Of a stretch of DNA of 64,000 nt, positions 39,201 through 47,892 are shown one piece after another. The stretch spans positions 186,001-250,000 of the forward strand of contig NZ_JABAIK010000002.1 of NCBI RefSeq assembly GCF_012641465.1. Reading direction: 5' to 3'. This stretch comes from Vibrio agarilyticus. GTDB taxonomy: Bacteria; Pseudomonadota; Gammaproteobacteria; Enterobacterales; Vibrionaceae. The notes beneath the pieces are model-generated. The model made no database searches. It saw only the letters and a program-made list of their open reading frames with translations, and was not told the origin of the DNA. Both the position numbers and the translations under genes were made by a program. The stretch's first letter is position 1; each line of letters starts with the position of its first letter.

Positions 39201-39344
39201 ATGCTCATTAACCACCCTCGCTTTGCGCTGAATATTAACAAGCCACGTGCTTTTTCCGTTAGAGAAAATCACAGCGTTAAGTCATGGGTTAACATCGTTT
39301 ATTCGTATTTACATCGGGATGGGTTCACCCACAACTGTTCATAG
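39201..39344 (+). CDS. Possible small protein, unsupported
   Basis: 47 codons starting MLINHPRFALN, with a basic, non-repetitive composition (KPRAFSVREN, SYLHRD). A GAG triplet is 8 bases before the ATG and a long inverted repeat is just upstream. No family or membrane segment was recognised. It could be chance. Confidence 0.2.
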   Translation: MLINHPRFALNINKPRAFSVRENHSVKSWVNIVYSYLHRDGFTHNCS

Positions 39345-39347
39345 TAA

Positions 39348-39501
39348 TATACCCAAACAACTTGGAGTTGCAGGTAGGTGGCAAACGAGCAAAACCTCTG
39401 AGCACTTCGTGAACATAGACGAACTATGTGATGAGGTTTGTGAGAGCCAGCCCCTTAGTTTTTCAAAGAAAAGCGCTGCAACTTCAAGTGGAAAGGGTAT
39501 A
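39348..39501 (+). repeat. ERIC-like repeat, long form
   Basis: TATACCCAAACAACTTGGAG to CTTCAAGTGGAAAGGGTATA, with both long-form inserts and the ATAGACGAACTATG palindrome. 154 bp. Confidence 0.92.
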
Positions 39502-39666
39502 GAACGGTTGTGAATGAACTAAGCAAGGACCGCACCGTGTGATACCAACATAGCGCCGCAATAGGCAGAATTGCATCGTTGTGTTCGGAAAGCACTCACT
39601 CTTTTTCTTCGCGGATTCTTCGCCTAAATCCTGATAATAATTCGACCGTTATGCAGGAAAAGTGGT

Positions 39667-40884
39667 ATGCAAACCAACTCTCTCGTAGCCCGTGTTACTC
39701 AAGGTAACCTAGTGCTGCAAATTGTCGTCGGTATCGTCGCCGGTGTCCTTTTAGCTTCTCTTTCACCTTCAAGCGCAGAAAGTGCTGGCATGCTTGGCTC
39801 TCTATTTGTTGGCGCCTTAAAAGCCATCGCACCGATTTTGGTGTTCATTTTGGTTGCAGCGTCCATCGCTAACCAAAAGAAAAACCAACACACCCACATG
39901 CGCCCTATTATTTCACTTTATCTCGCGGGTACCTTTTTTGCGGCGCTTACCGCGGTAACACTGAGCTTCTTGTTCCCAACCGAACTCATTTTGGTGACTG
40001 GCGCATCAGGCACAAACCCGCCACAAGGCATCACGGAAGTGATCAAAACCTTGCTATTCCAATTAGTTGATAACCCAGTTCATGCTCTGATGAACGGCAA
40101 CTATATCGGTATTTTGGCATGGGGTATTGGCCTTGGTTTAGCGCTACACCACGCTTCTGACACCACCAAAGCGGTATTTGACGACCTAAGCCAAAGCGTG
40201 TCGCATATCGTGCGCTTTATCATTCGTCTTGCGCCATTGGGTATTTTTGGTCTTGTTGCTGCCACGTTTGCCAGCACAGGGTTTGCGGCGTTAGTCGGCT
40301 ATGCACACCTACTTGCAGTTTTGCTTGGTGCGATGGCAATCATTGCGCTAATCATCAACCCTGCGATGGTCTTTTTCAAAACACGCCAAAACCCTTACCC
40401 ATTGATTTTCCAATGCTTGCGTGAAAGCGGCGTAACCGCGTTCTTTACTCGCTCAAGCGCGGCCAATATTCCAGTTAACATCGCTTTGTGTGAAAAGCTG
40501 AAACTCGACGAAGACACTTACTCTGTGTCTATCCCACTGGGCGCGACGATTAACATGGCAGGCGCGGCAATCACTATCACCACGTTAACGCTTGCAGCAG
40601 TGCACACCATGGGCATTGAAATTGACTTGATGACGGCGCTGCTTCTCAGCATTGTTGCGTCTGTCTCTGCGTGTGGCGCTTCTGGCGTGGCTGGTGGTTC
40701 ACTGCTGCTGATCCCACTAGCGTGTGGCTTGTTTGGCATTTCAAACGACATCGCGATGCAAGTGGTTGCGGTTGGCTTCATCATCGGTGTGATTCAAGAC
40801 TCTGCTGAAACGGCGTTAAACAGCTCAACCGACGTCGTCTTCACGGCAGCAGCGTGCCAAGCTGAACAGATGAAACAGAAATAA
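39667..40884 (+). CDS. sstT: Sodium/serine-threonine symporter SstT
   Basis: 405 residues of the dicarboxylate/amino acid:cation symporter family, with about eight spans and re-entrant loops. Characteristic segments are [47 protein letters not shown] and the last [16 protein letters not shown]. SstT takes up serine and threonine with sodium across the inner membrane. AGGAAAAG precedes the ATG and a terminator follows, so it is monocistronic. Confidence 0.95.
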   Translation: MQTNSLVARVTQGNLVLQIVVGIVAGVLLASLSPSSAESAGMLGSLFVGALKAIAPILVFILVAASIANQKKNQHTHMRPIISLYLAGTFFAALTAVTLSFLFPTELILVTGASGTNPPQGITEVIKTLLFQLVDNPVHALMNGNYIGILAWGIGLGLALHHASDTTKAVFDDLSQSVSHIVRFIIRLAPLGIFGLVAATFASTGFAALVGYAHLLAVLLGAMAIIALIINPAMVFFKTRQNPYPLIFQCLRESGVTAFFTRSSAANIPVNIALCEKLKLDEDTYSVSIPLGATINMAGAAITITTLTLAAVHTMGIEIDLMTALLLSIVASVSACGASGVAGGSLLLIPLACGLFGISNDIAMQVVAVGFIIGVIQDSAETALNSSTDVVFTAAACQAEQMKQK

Positions 40885-40921
40885 ACTCTTTTCTACTTCG
40901 AGTAGAGAATCTGAAAACCAA

Positions 40922-40957
40922 GCCTCTTTATCCCGATAATAAGGTAAAGAGGCTTTT
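40922..40957 (+). terminator. sstT terminator
   Basis: GCCTCTTTA, a 14-base loop, TAAAGAGGC, then TTTTGTC. Confidence 0.82.
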
Positions 40958-41115
40958 GTCATTATGCCCTCTTTGCTTTGCTCCCCATCAAACCAAGCTC
41001 TGCCTAAAACCAAGCTCCGACCAAAACACACGACACTCAGATTTGCTCTGCGCTGACAACGCCCCTACAACTTAAGTTAATATGCAGGGTCTCATTTCGC
41101 GCGCAGGAAAATCCA

Positions 41116-42132
41116 ATGAACAAACAGCATATTTTTTTCTTTGATCTTCTACGCTGCGTGGCGGCACTTGCCGTACTGGTTATTCACGCATTAGCCCCCT
41201 ATCGGCATGAGTTAGGGGTCATTCCCTTTGACGATTGGGCCACAGCAATCACGTTAAATGGTTTTAGTCGCTGGGCAGTACCCGTGTTTATTATGATAAC
41301 CGGGGCGCTAATGCTCAGTGATACGCGGCCGTTTGATCTCAAATACTACCTTTCGCGGCGACTTGGCAAAGTCCTGATCCCCTTTCTTATCTGGTCACTT
41401 TTTTACGCGTATCTATCAGGCTGGAACGCTCAGGGATTCAATGGCAATGTGGTCGAGGAAAAACTCGCCGAAAGCTGGCAACACGCCACTTACTACCACT
41501 TAGGGTTTTTCTACTACTTTATTCCCTTATACGCGGTGATCCCGCTATGGCAATGGTTAGTACGCCATAATGACAACAACGTAATATACGCACTCATTGG
41601 TGTTTGGCTGCTCTCCACCTTACTGTTTTTATTACGATTGGATGGGCTTTGGAGTCACCAGTTCTGGCTCTATATGGGACTACTGCCACTTGGGTACGTT
41701 CTCTATCAAAAATGGCCACTCAACCCGATGCTAACGCGAGCCGTTATTTTTATTGGCATTGCCGCTATGGCGCTGAGTAGTTATATGGTCATTCAAAACA
41801 GCCTGAGTGAAGCGCGCTATGTGGTTGGGCGCTGGTTTTCATACAAAACACTCAATACCGTACTGGCCGCAAGTATGGTGTTTATCGTCTGCCGATATTA
41901 CGCCGACCATCTCAATAATGGCTTCAAAAAATGTGTGAGCTTTATCAGCCGTTACAGCTTAGGTGTTTATCTGCTGCACCCGCTCTTTCTATGGCCAATG
42001 CACGCCTTTGAATGGTATCGCGGGCCAGTCGCGCTCATGATCCCTCTTTGGGTGTTCATCAGCGGCAGTTTGGCACTCGCAGCAAGCTATATCGTGGCGC
42101 AAAGCCGTTTCACTCGTTGGCTACTGCCCTAG
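41116..42132 (+). CDS. Acyltransferase family 3 membrane protein
   Basis: 338 residues with about ten membrane spans. The N-terminus FFDLLRCVAALAVLVIHAL carries the family arginine and catalytic histidine, and SRYSLGVYLLHPLFLWP near the C-terminus is typical. Members O-acylate sugars of surface polysaccharides, lipid A-linked glycans or osmoregulated glucans in the inner membrane. The acceptor cannot be told from context. The start is preceded by AGGAAAATCC. Confidence 0.88.
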   Translation: MNKQHIFFFDLLRCVAALAVLVIHALAPYRHELGVIPFDDWATAITLNGFSRWAVPVFIMITGALMLSDTRPFDLKYYLSRRLGKVLIPFLIWSLFYAYLSGWNAQGFNGNVVEEKLAESWQHATYYHLGFFYYFIPLYAVIPLWQWLVRHNDNNVIYALIGVWLLSTLLFLLRLDGLWSHQFWLYMGLLPLGYVLYQKWPLNPMLTRAVIFIGIAAMALSSYMVIQNSLSEARYVVGRWFSYKTLNTVLAASMVFIVCRYYADHLNNGFKKCVSFISRYSLGVYLLHPLFLWPMHAFEWYRGPVALMIPLWVFISGSLALAASYIVAQSRFTRWLLP

Positions 42133-42278
42133 GAGATCAGCTAGCAAAGTGCAGCGAGCCTCAGCCTATAGCAAATCAGTGTTGCACAACTGGCTGGTTC
42201 ATAATAAACCTTTAGCTGGCGCGTATTCGCACTCATTTTCGAATAATAAATTGATAAAACTGCCATTTACCGCCAATC

Positions 42279-42401
42279 TATACTCAATCAACTTGGAGTT
42301 GCAGGTAGGCAGCAAACGAGCAAAGCCTCTGAGCATAAGTAAACTATGTGATAAGGGGTGAGTCAGCCACCAACGCTGCAACTTCAAGTGGAAAGGCTAT
42401 A
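42279..42401 (+). repeat. ERIC-like repeat, short form, worn
   Basis: TATACTCAATCAACTTGGAG to CTTCAAGTGGAAAGGCTATA. The core is CATAAGTAAACTATG and GATAAGG. It marks the left edge of a small accessory block. Confidence 0.8.
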
Positions 42402-42430
42402 AATCATGCGGTTATGGAAAGGGGTATTTC

Positions 42431-42739
42431 ATGTCTAAATCCAAGCAACAAGCCAGTGAATTATTGACTGCATGGGGCGCGAGCTCTCATCAGATAGACT
42501 CCATCCTCGGCAATATAACCGATGACAATGAGCTTCAAACGCGAATCAACTTGTTGTTCTCGATTAGTGACTGCTTACAGTTGCTTTTACGTGATGAAAC
42601 GAAGCGAAATGGTTATATGACAACCAAAAATTCAGGGCCATATTTTGATGGAAGAAAACCGCTCGATATTATAGCGAGTGGCCAGCTTGCAGACCTTTCG
42701 GATGTCCACCTGCGGATAAGAAATATGGTTTGTATCTAA
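42431..42739 (+). CDS. DUF2384-like (MbcA/ParS/Xre antitoxin-fold) protein, orphan
   Basis: 102 residues. The C-terminal part, GPYFDGRKPLDIIASGQ followed by an LSDVHLRIRN helix, resembles the toxin-binding domain of MbcA/ParS/Xre antitoxins (consensus N-x-F-G-PL-L-G). No Xre helix-turn-helix is evident in the N-terminal half, and no RES-domain toxin gene is adjacent, so it looks like an orphan or a relative with another role. AAGGGG lies before the ATG. It is the first gene of the block between two repeat copies. Confidence 0.5.
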   Translation: MSKSKQQASELLTAWGASSHQIDSILGNITDDNELQTRINLLFSISDCLQLLLRDETKRNGYMTTKNSGPYFDGRKPLDIIASGQLADLSDVHLRIRNMVCI

Positions 42740-42798
42740 GATGCCATGACGGCTGCAGTCAAAGATTCACCAAAGAGGCATATGGGGCTTTTTGATGC

Positions 42799-43203
42799 TC
42801 ACAACCAACGTACTAGACCTGATACAAATATGCCTGCTAGCCCAATTGCACTTATCACAAACGATACACTACGCATCAATTGAAAATTAGCGTAATAAAA
42901 AATCATGTGTCCAATGCGACCAACCAAATACATTAGTGATAAGCCGTTTACCCAAAATTGATTCGCTGACGAAAAAATCGCGAACAGCATAAATAACACG
43001 AAAATACCGACCGTTTCATTGCTATTTGCAAAAGCGCGACTAGAGCGAAATAAAAAGCTCTCATGCCCAGCATTAACTGAAATACCCAGCGTGTGTCCCT
43101 GCTTTATGCCCGTAACATCAGCCACTAACAGCTGAATAAAAAATAATATTCCTGATAAACCAAGCACCAAAACACTTGTGCTATATTGAGTAACCAACTC
43201 CAT
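42799..43203 (-). CDS. MAPEG family membrane protein
   Basis: 134 residues from MELVTQYSTS (GGAG 9 bases upstream; a 15-codon longer frame is less likely). Four membrane spans. The family motif region HESFLFRSSRAFANSNETVG, with RAxxN and NE, is present. MAPEG proteins include glutathione-dependent transferases of the membrane; many bacterial members have unknown substrates. It is converging with the DUF2384-like gene. Confidence 0.8.
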   Translation of the reverse strand: MELVTQYSTSVLVLGLSGILFFIQLLVADVTGIKQGHTLGISVNAGHESFLFRSSRAFANSNETVGIFVLFMLFAIFSSANQFWVNGLSLMYLVGRIGHMIFYYANFQLMRSVSFVISAIGLAGIFVSGLVRWL

Positions 43204-43780
43204 TCGATAAACTCCAATATTCATTATTATCTGTAGATTACGGCCCACCTCATGATTTCTATATAAATAATGAGCCGGTGCGCATTGCTCACTCAGAGCT
43301 AATGAATTCCATCCCTTTTCTCAAACGAAAGTGCACCTAATTAAATAGATTTATTAGGGAACCCTTACGATGCGTGTTATTCAAATTCTACAGAAAACAC
43401 CCCAGAATCAATGCGCTGACATTCCAAAAAGCGACTGAGATCTCTGATGGTTGCAACCAAACGGTACGCATGTACTGATGTTGCCAGAATGAAATGGCGT
43501 GTATAGGCATCACCCGACCGAGATAGCCGAAAGGCAAACAGAATAAGGAGAATGGCATCAAACTAATGTGGGAGAGTAAAGCGACAAAAAAACGATACGA
43601 ATATGGTTAACCTATTGACAAAAAATCACTCGACACCTTAGCACACTGGCGCTTGCCTTGAGAAAAGTCTCAAGGCGTCACGACCACCAAACCCACTGCA
43701 CAATTTACTTATAAAGAAGCTTCGGGTTTGTTCAACACTCGGAATTTAACGCTGGCTGCGCAACGCTTGATCCTCATTTG
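43204..43780. other. Gap between MAPEG and TIR genes, no intact gene
   Basis: AT-rich near the MAPEG start, then more balanced. Short open stretches occur around 43370-43500 (one starts ATGCGTGTTATTC and stops after about 20 codons), but none has a believable length. It may hold decayed coding sequence. Confidence 0.4.
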
Positions 43781-44590
43781 TTACGCATTTTTCACAGCAT
43801 CAGCCACTTTCCCAGCTATTTCTCTAATCGTGAACATAGCTGAGTTTAATGCTACCTTATCGACTAACGATGGGCTTAGTCTCATAATCTCGTCTTTGGT
43901 AATGTTATGCCAGATAGGTAATATGACCTTATCTCCTTCCATTTCTCTTACTACTAATCCATTCAGCTCGTACTGAGTCCAGTTTTTCTCAAAAAATGCT
44001 TTAGACAAGATAATTAGACCATACTTTGATTCAGCAAGACCTTGGTCAATTGAACGGCGCAAGCTGTCTCCAATACGCAATGTATATTCGTCATACCACA
44101 CTGATACACCCAACTTTATTAACTCGTCAGCTAGTGGTTTAACAAAATCGGCTTTATCTTCCGAAGCGTGGGAAATGAATAACTCTGTCCCTGACTTTGA
44201 TTCTTCTATATCAGAGGGAAACTCAATTGCTATGTTTTTTAGCTGGGACAAAATATTCTCCTGATTATTCATTTCTTCATTAATCGCTCGATTTAAAGCC
44301 AATCGTTCTTTTTTCTTAGCTTGACCACCAAGCTTGGTTCTCTGTTTCTCATTAACCTTACGAGACTTTTGATCCTTTTTTGCCTTTACTTGTTTTCGAG
44401 CCTTTATCACTTGTTTCTCTTTAGCTCGAAGCTGCTGTCTAAGCTTATTGATATTATCTAGTGACGGGTCTGCAGACTTTAGCTTCTGAACAATCCAGTT
44501 GAACTCGATTTCTTTGTTCAACAAATTTTTTTCGCATTTTTTGATTTCAGCATCTAATGTGCCAACACCTTTAAACTTTGGATGTTTCAT
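43781..44590 (-). CDS. Coiled-coil TIR-domain protein, candidate phage-defence effector
   Basis: 269 residues. Residues about 45-115 form a strongly charged, lysine-rich coiled coil with no recognised domain. The C-terminal TIR domain (about 136-262) begins LFISHASEDK, continues VSVWYDEYTLRIGDSL, and has the catalytic glutamate Glu208 in WTQYEL. Bacterial TIR domains of this type cleave NAD+ or make cyclic ADP-ribose signals, as in Thoeris ThsB, standalone TIR and CBASS effectors. No partner (ThsA, Argonaute, cyclase) is encoded next to it. The start has a good AGGAG site. Low G+C and a lone position suggest transfer. Alternative: a secreted-type virulence TIR, though no signal is visible. 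Confidence 0.85.
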   Translation of the reverse strand: MKHPKFKGVGTLDAEIKKCEKNLLNKEIEFNWIVQKLKSADPSLDNINKLRQQLRAKEKQVIKARKQVKAKKDQKSRKVNEKQRTKLGGQAKKKERLALNRAINEEMNNQENILSQLKNIAIEFPSDIEESKSGTELFISHASEDKADFVKPLADELIKLGVSVWYDEYTLRIGDSLRRSIDQGLAESKYGLIILSKAFFEKNWTQYELNGLVVREMEGDKVILPIWHNITKDEIMRLSPSLVDKVALNSAMFTIREIAGKVADAVKNA

Positions 44591-44837
44591 GCAAATCTCC
44601 TGATGCCTAGCAGCGTATCAAGCAGACATCTATTTAACACACCGTCATCCCTGTAATATTTTTACACATTATACGAAAAAATATCTCTTTTATTCATTGC
44701 CTTACGTCACAGTGTAAGTGCAAATCATCCTGTTCTATACTGAGAACAGTAAGCATTGTGTTAAACAGATCATTTATGAACACATACCATATCAATAATT
44801 ACTTATATTTTTACTGAGTTTAATCAAAGACCTGAAT

Positions 44838-44890
44838 TCTACTTGAAGTTGCAGCGTTGTTGGCTGGCGCTTGCAAACCTTCATCTGCTC
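44838..44890 (-). repeat. ERIC-like repeat, half copy
   Basis: In reverse orientation: CTACTTGAAGTTGCAGCGTT, GTTGGCTGGCGCTTGCAAAC, CTTCATC. Only the right half of the element is present, so it ends inside its centre. Confidence 0.65.
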
Positions 44891-44902
44891 ATTTATTTAT
44901 AT

Positions 44903-44935
44903 AAAAAAAGGCCGCGCAGTATTACTGGGCGGCCT
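44903..44935 (-). terminator. Terminator of the TRAP permease gene
   Basis: AGGCCGCGCAGT and ACTGGGCGGCCT pair with one mismatch around ATT; on the minus strand T7 follows. Confidence 0.85.
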
Positions 44936-44950
44936 CTTAATTTATTTTCG

Positions 44951-47536
44951 CTATGCGATTGCGGTTTGCAACTGCGAGCGCACTCGGCGACGTTGCAGCG
45001 CTATGACTAGCACAAACAGCATGGCGGCTGGGATCCACATCCACTCTTTACGGTAGCGTTCAACCGGGATGCGTATATCCACAATTTGCTGATCAAACGT
45101 TAAACCTGCCGCTTCTGCTGGGCTGGCAAACGTCACCATATCAATTAATGTTTTGCCATCTTGCTCGTAGGTCATAATGCCCAGCGCATCAAGCTTATCT
45201 TGGCCCGTTTCGCCCTCAGGCACTTCAAGCAGAACCGAAAATTCACGCCATTTACCGACCGCATCTTCTCCGGCAATTCGCATGCGCAGCACACCGCCTT
45301 CTTCTAGTGGTTCTAACGTTTGCGCAAGCTCGGCAGGGTTAGACGATTGGTATGGGTCCACCACTTGGTCAATCCAAAAGCCTGGACGGAACAGAGTAAA
45401 GGCCACTAATAGCAACAGCACGGTTTCATACCAACGGTTACGGGTTAAGAACCAACCTTGTGTTGCGGCAGCAAAAATCAGCATAGCAATGGTCGACACA
45501 ACAAAAATGGCAATGCCGTGCGCCCAATCCACATCTATCAGCAATAAATCGGTATTGAAGATAAACAAGAAAGGCAGCGCTGCCGTGCGCAAGCTGTAGT
45601 AAAACGCAGTCAAACCGGTTTTGATTGGGTCGCCTTTTGATACCGCAGCGGCCGCAAACGACGCCAAACCAACAGGCGGAGTCACGTCTGCCATAATGCC
45701 GAAGTAAAACACAAATAGGTGCACCGCAATCAAAGGCACAATCAGGCCGTGCTGCTGGCCTAGCGTCACAATCACTGGCGCAAGAAGGCTTGATACGACA
45801 ATGTAGTTTGCGGTAGTTGGCAAGCCCATGCCCAAAATCAAGCTAAGCAGCGCAGTGAGCATCAGCATGAGCAGCAAATTGCCCATTGAAAGCATTTCAA
45901 CCAAATCGGCCAAAACCAGACCGACACCCGTTTGCGATACCGCGCCTACAATAACACCAGCGGTGGCCGTTGCGATGCCGATACCAATCATGTTACGCGC
46001 ACCAGCAATTAAGCCTTCACGCAAGTCCACCACGCCATCTTTAAATGTGCCGTGATGGTGCGAATCGTCGCCACGCATCCACGTGAGCAATGGGCGCTGA
46101 GTCAATACGATGACAATCAAAATCACCGAGCCCCAGAACGCCGAAAGTCCAGGTGATAAACGCTCCACCATCAAACACCACACCAACACCACAACTGGTA
46201 GCAAATAATGCAAACCAGAAAGTAACACTGCGCGCGTATTAGGTAGGCTCTCTAGCGGCGCGTTAGGGTCTTCTTCGGGTAAAGGCTCATTTGACGCAGC
46301 CACTTTCAGCAAGCCAAGGTAGGTTAGTGCAAGCAGTATCGCCATACCCGGCAGCACAAAGTCCCCCAGCAGCGGTTTTAACCAGCCAAGGCCCCAGTAA
46401 ACGGCCAGCGATAAACCACTGACCAACGCCGCGCCAAACGCAAAACCGGTTAATCGCGCCAACCAAGGTTTGGCCCGCGCCGTTTCAAGTGGCTGCATGC
46501 CCAATTTGAGCGCTTCTAAATGAACAATATACAGCAGCGCAATATAGGAAATGGCCGCAGGTAAAAATGCGTGTTTAATGATTTCAACGTACGGAATACC
46601 AACGTATTCCACCATCAAAAACGCGGCTGCGCCCATAACTGGCGGCATGATCTGACCATTAACCGAAGAGGCGACTTCCACCGCGCCCGCTTTTTCCGCA
46701 GAAAAGCCCACTTTGCGCATCATTGGGATGGTAAAGGTGCCAGTGGTCACAACGTTAGCAATCGAGGAGCCAGAGATGAGTCCGGTCAGGCCTGATGCCA
46801 CAACCGCCGCTTTTGCTGGGCCGCCACGCAAATGCCCTAACATCGAAAATGCCAGTTGAATGAAGTAATGGCCAGCCCCCGCTCGTTCGAGCAGCGCGCC
46901 AAATAGAACGAACAAAAAGACAAAGCTGGTTGAAACGCCAAGCGCAATACCAAACACACCTTCGGTGGTGATCCACTGATGGTTGGCTAGCGCATCGAGC
47001 TGCACGCCACGGTGTGAGAGCAGCCCAGGCATGTATGGACCAGCAAGGCTATAAACAATGAAAACCAGCGCAATCACTGGCAAAGCTGGGCCAAGCACGC
47101 GACGCGCGGCTTCAAGCAGCAAGGGCAAACCAATCATGGCGGTCACAAAATCGCCTGTGGTTAAACTGCCGGGGCGCTGAGCTAAGGCTTCATAAAGCAC
47201 AAACAGGTATAAAGACGCGGCGCAGGCAATCAAACCAAACGCAATATCGGTCACTGGAACATGGTCGCGAGGCGAGCGTTTAAACGCCGGAAACACCAAA
47301 AACGCGAGCAAAAGGGCAAAACCTAAGTGAATCGCACGAGTTTCAGTATCATTCATTACCCCAAACCCAATAATAAAGGGCAATGGGGAGGCAATCCATA
47401 ATTGAAATAGCGACCAGAGTAGGGCTAAACCGGCGATGGATTTTTCCATCACGCCACCGGGAAGTCGCGCGCCCACGTCTTGGGCAATCATCTCTTCCGC
47501 TGAAGGCGCATCTGTCTGCGTCATCGCTTTGTCCAT
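44951..47536 (-). CDS. TRAP transporter fused permease (4TM/12TM), DUF3394 C-terminus
   Basis: 861 residues with the small and large TRAP subunits in one chain. Features are GLTGLISGSSIANVVTTGTF and VASSVNGQIMPPVMGAAAF of the DctM part, then GMGLPTTANYIVVSSLLAP and ADVTPPVGLASFAAAAV. The C-terminal 170 residues form an extra domain (DUF3394-type) ending in one more span. TRAP carriers use the sodium gradient; TAXI-type ones take up glutamate, 2-oxoglutarate or other carboxylates. The substrate is unknown. The binding protein gene lies upstream, separated by a terminator-like hairpin. Confidence 0.93.
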   Translation of the reverse strand: MDKAMTQTDAPSAEEMIAQDVGARLPGGVMEKSIAGLALLWSLFQLWIASPLPFIIGFGVMNDTETRAIHLGFALLLAFLVFPAFKRSPRDHVPVTDIAFGLIACAASLYLFVLYEALAQRPGSLTTGDFVTAMIGLPLLLEAARRVLGPALPVIALVFIVYSLAGPYMPGLLSHRGVQLDALANHQWITTEGVFGIALGVSTSFVFLFVLFGALLERAGAGHYFIQLAFSMLGHLRGGPAKAAVVASGLTGLISGSSIANVVTTGTFTIPMMRKVGFSAEKAGAVEVASSVNGQIMPPVMGAAAFLMVEYVGIPYVEIIKHAFLPAAISYIALLYIVHLEALKLGMQPLETARAKPWLARLTGFAFGAALVSGLSLAVYWGLGWLKPLLGDFVLPGMAILLALTYLGLLKVAASNEPLPEEDPNAPLESLPNTRAVLLSGLHYLLPVVVLVWCLMVERLSPGLSAFWGSVILIVIVLTQRPLLTWMRGDDSHHHGTFKDGVVDLREGLIAGARNMIGIGIATATAGVIVGAVSQTGVGLVLADLVEMLSMGNLLLMLMLTALLSLILGMGLPTTANYIVVSSLLAPVIVTLGQQHGLIVPLIAVHLFVFYFGIMADVTPPVGLASFAAAAVSKGDPIKTGLTAFYYSLRTAALPFLFIFNTDLLLIDVDWAHGIAIFVVSTIAMLIFAAATQGWFLTRNRWYETVLLLLVAFTLFRPGFWIDQVVDPYQSSNPAELAQTLEPLEEGGVLRMRIAGEDAVGKWREFSVLLEVPEGETGQDKLDALGIMTYEQDGKTLIDMVTFASPAEAAGLTFDQQIVDIRIPVERYRKEWMWIPAAMLFVLVIALQRRRVRSQLQTAIA

Positions 47537-47892
47537 GAGGAATCTCTCTCTTATTCGATAAGTTTATGCGCGCAAAAATGGCGAAACTTAATGCTCAATG
47601 TGTTTGCGGCTTCAAATTTGAAGCAAATAAAATCGGCCAATTACGACAGCCAAAGGGTGGATTAATGAGAAATACCAAAGCAACCTGTCGACTAAGCGGC
47701 CTGTGTCCAAGTCGCATTAGTTAAGATGCTCTACGCTCAAGATGCTTTTCTTTCAAGATGCTTAGGTATCATGCCACCGTTTTGCTCCCAAGCGGGCTTG
47801 AGCAAGCCATAATTGGCAGCGAAAACAGTGGAAAAAATAAGAAAGGAGCTCTACTGCAAGCCATTTAGAGCTCCTGTGCACCGCTGGTGTGT
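47537..47892. other. Gap between TAXI binding-protein gene and permease gene
   Basis: Holds a terminator-like hairpin close to the binding-protein stop and about 300 bp with no gene. AAGATGCT occurs twice near 47737-47762. A separate permease promoter could lie here. Confidence 0.45.
47835..47875 (-). terminator. Terminator-like hairpin after the TAXI binding-protein gene
   Basis: AGGAGCTCTA, a 12-base loop, TAGAGCTCCT, then on the minus strand TTCTTATTTTTTCC. Partial read-through would give more binding protein than permease. Confidence 0.7.

Larger units (their letters stand above)
39008..39347. other. Gap after the copper genes with a long inverted repeat
   Basis: Apart from the inverted repeat at 39148-39188 and a possible 47-codon frame at 39201-39344, nothing was recognised. 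The ERIC-like copy at 39348-39501 follows. Confidence 0.5.
44591..44950. other. AT-rich gap upstream of the TIR gene
   Basis: Contains the TIR gene promoter region, a half copy of the ERIC-like repeat and the terminator of the TRAP permease gene. No gene seen. Confidence 0.5.

Noticed and set aside
39247-39513. Frame ending with MNIDELCDEV-type residues in the repeat at 39348
   Set aside because: It begins in unsupported sequence and ends just after the repeat without a gene; it is explained by the open frame inside long-form copies.
42431-42739. Possible toxin-antitoxin pair with the DUF2384-like gene
   Set aside because: No RES-type or other toxin gene is adjacent; the MAPEG gene is convergent and unrelated.
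42279-44890. Integron cassette array
   Set aside because: Genes are on both strands, and no attC-type core sites or integrase were seen.
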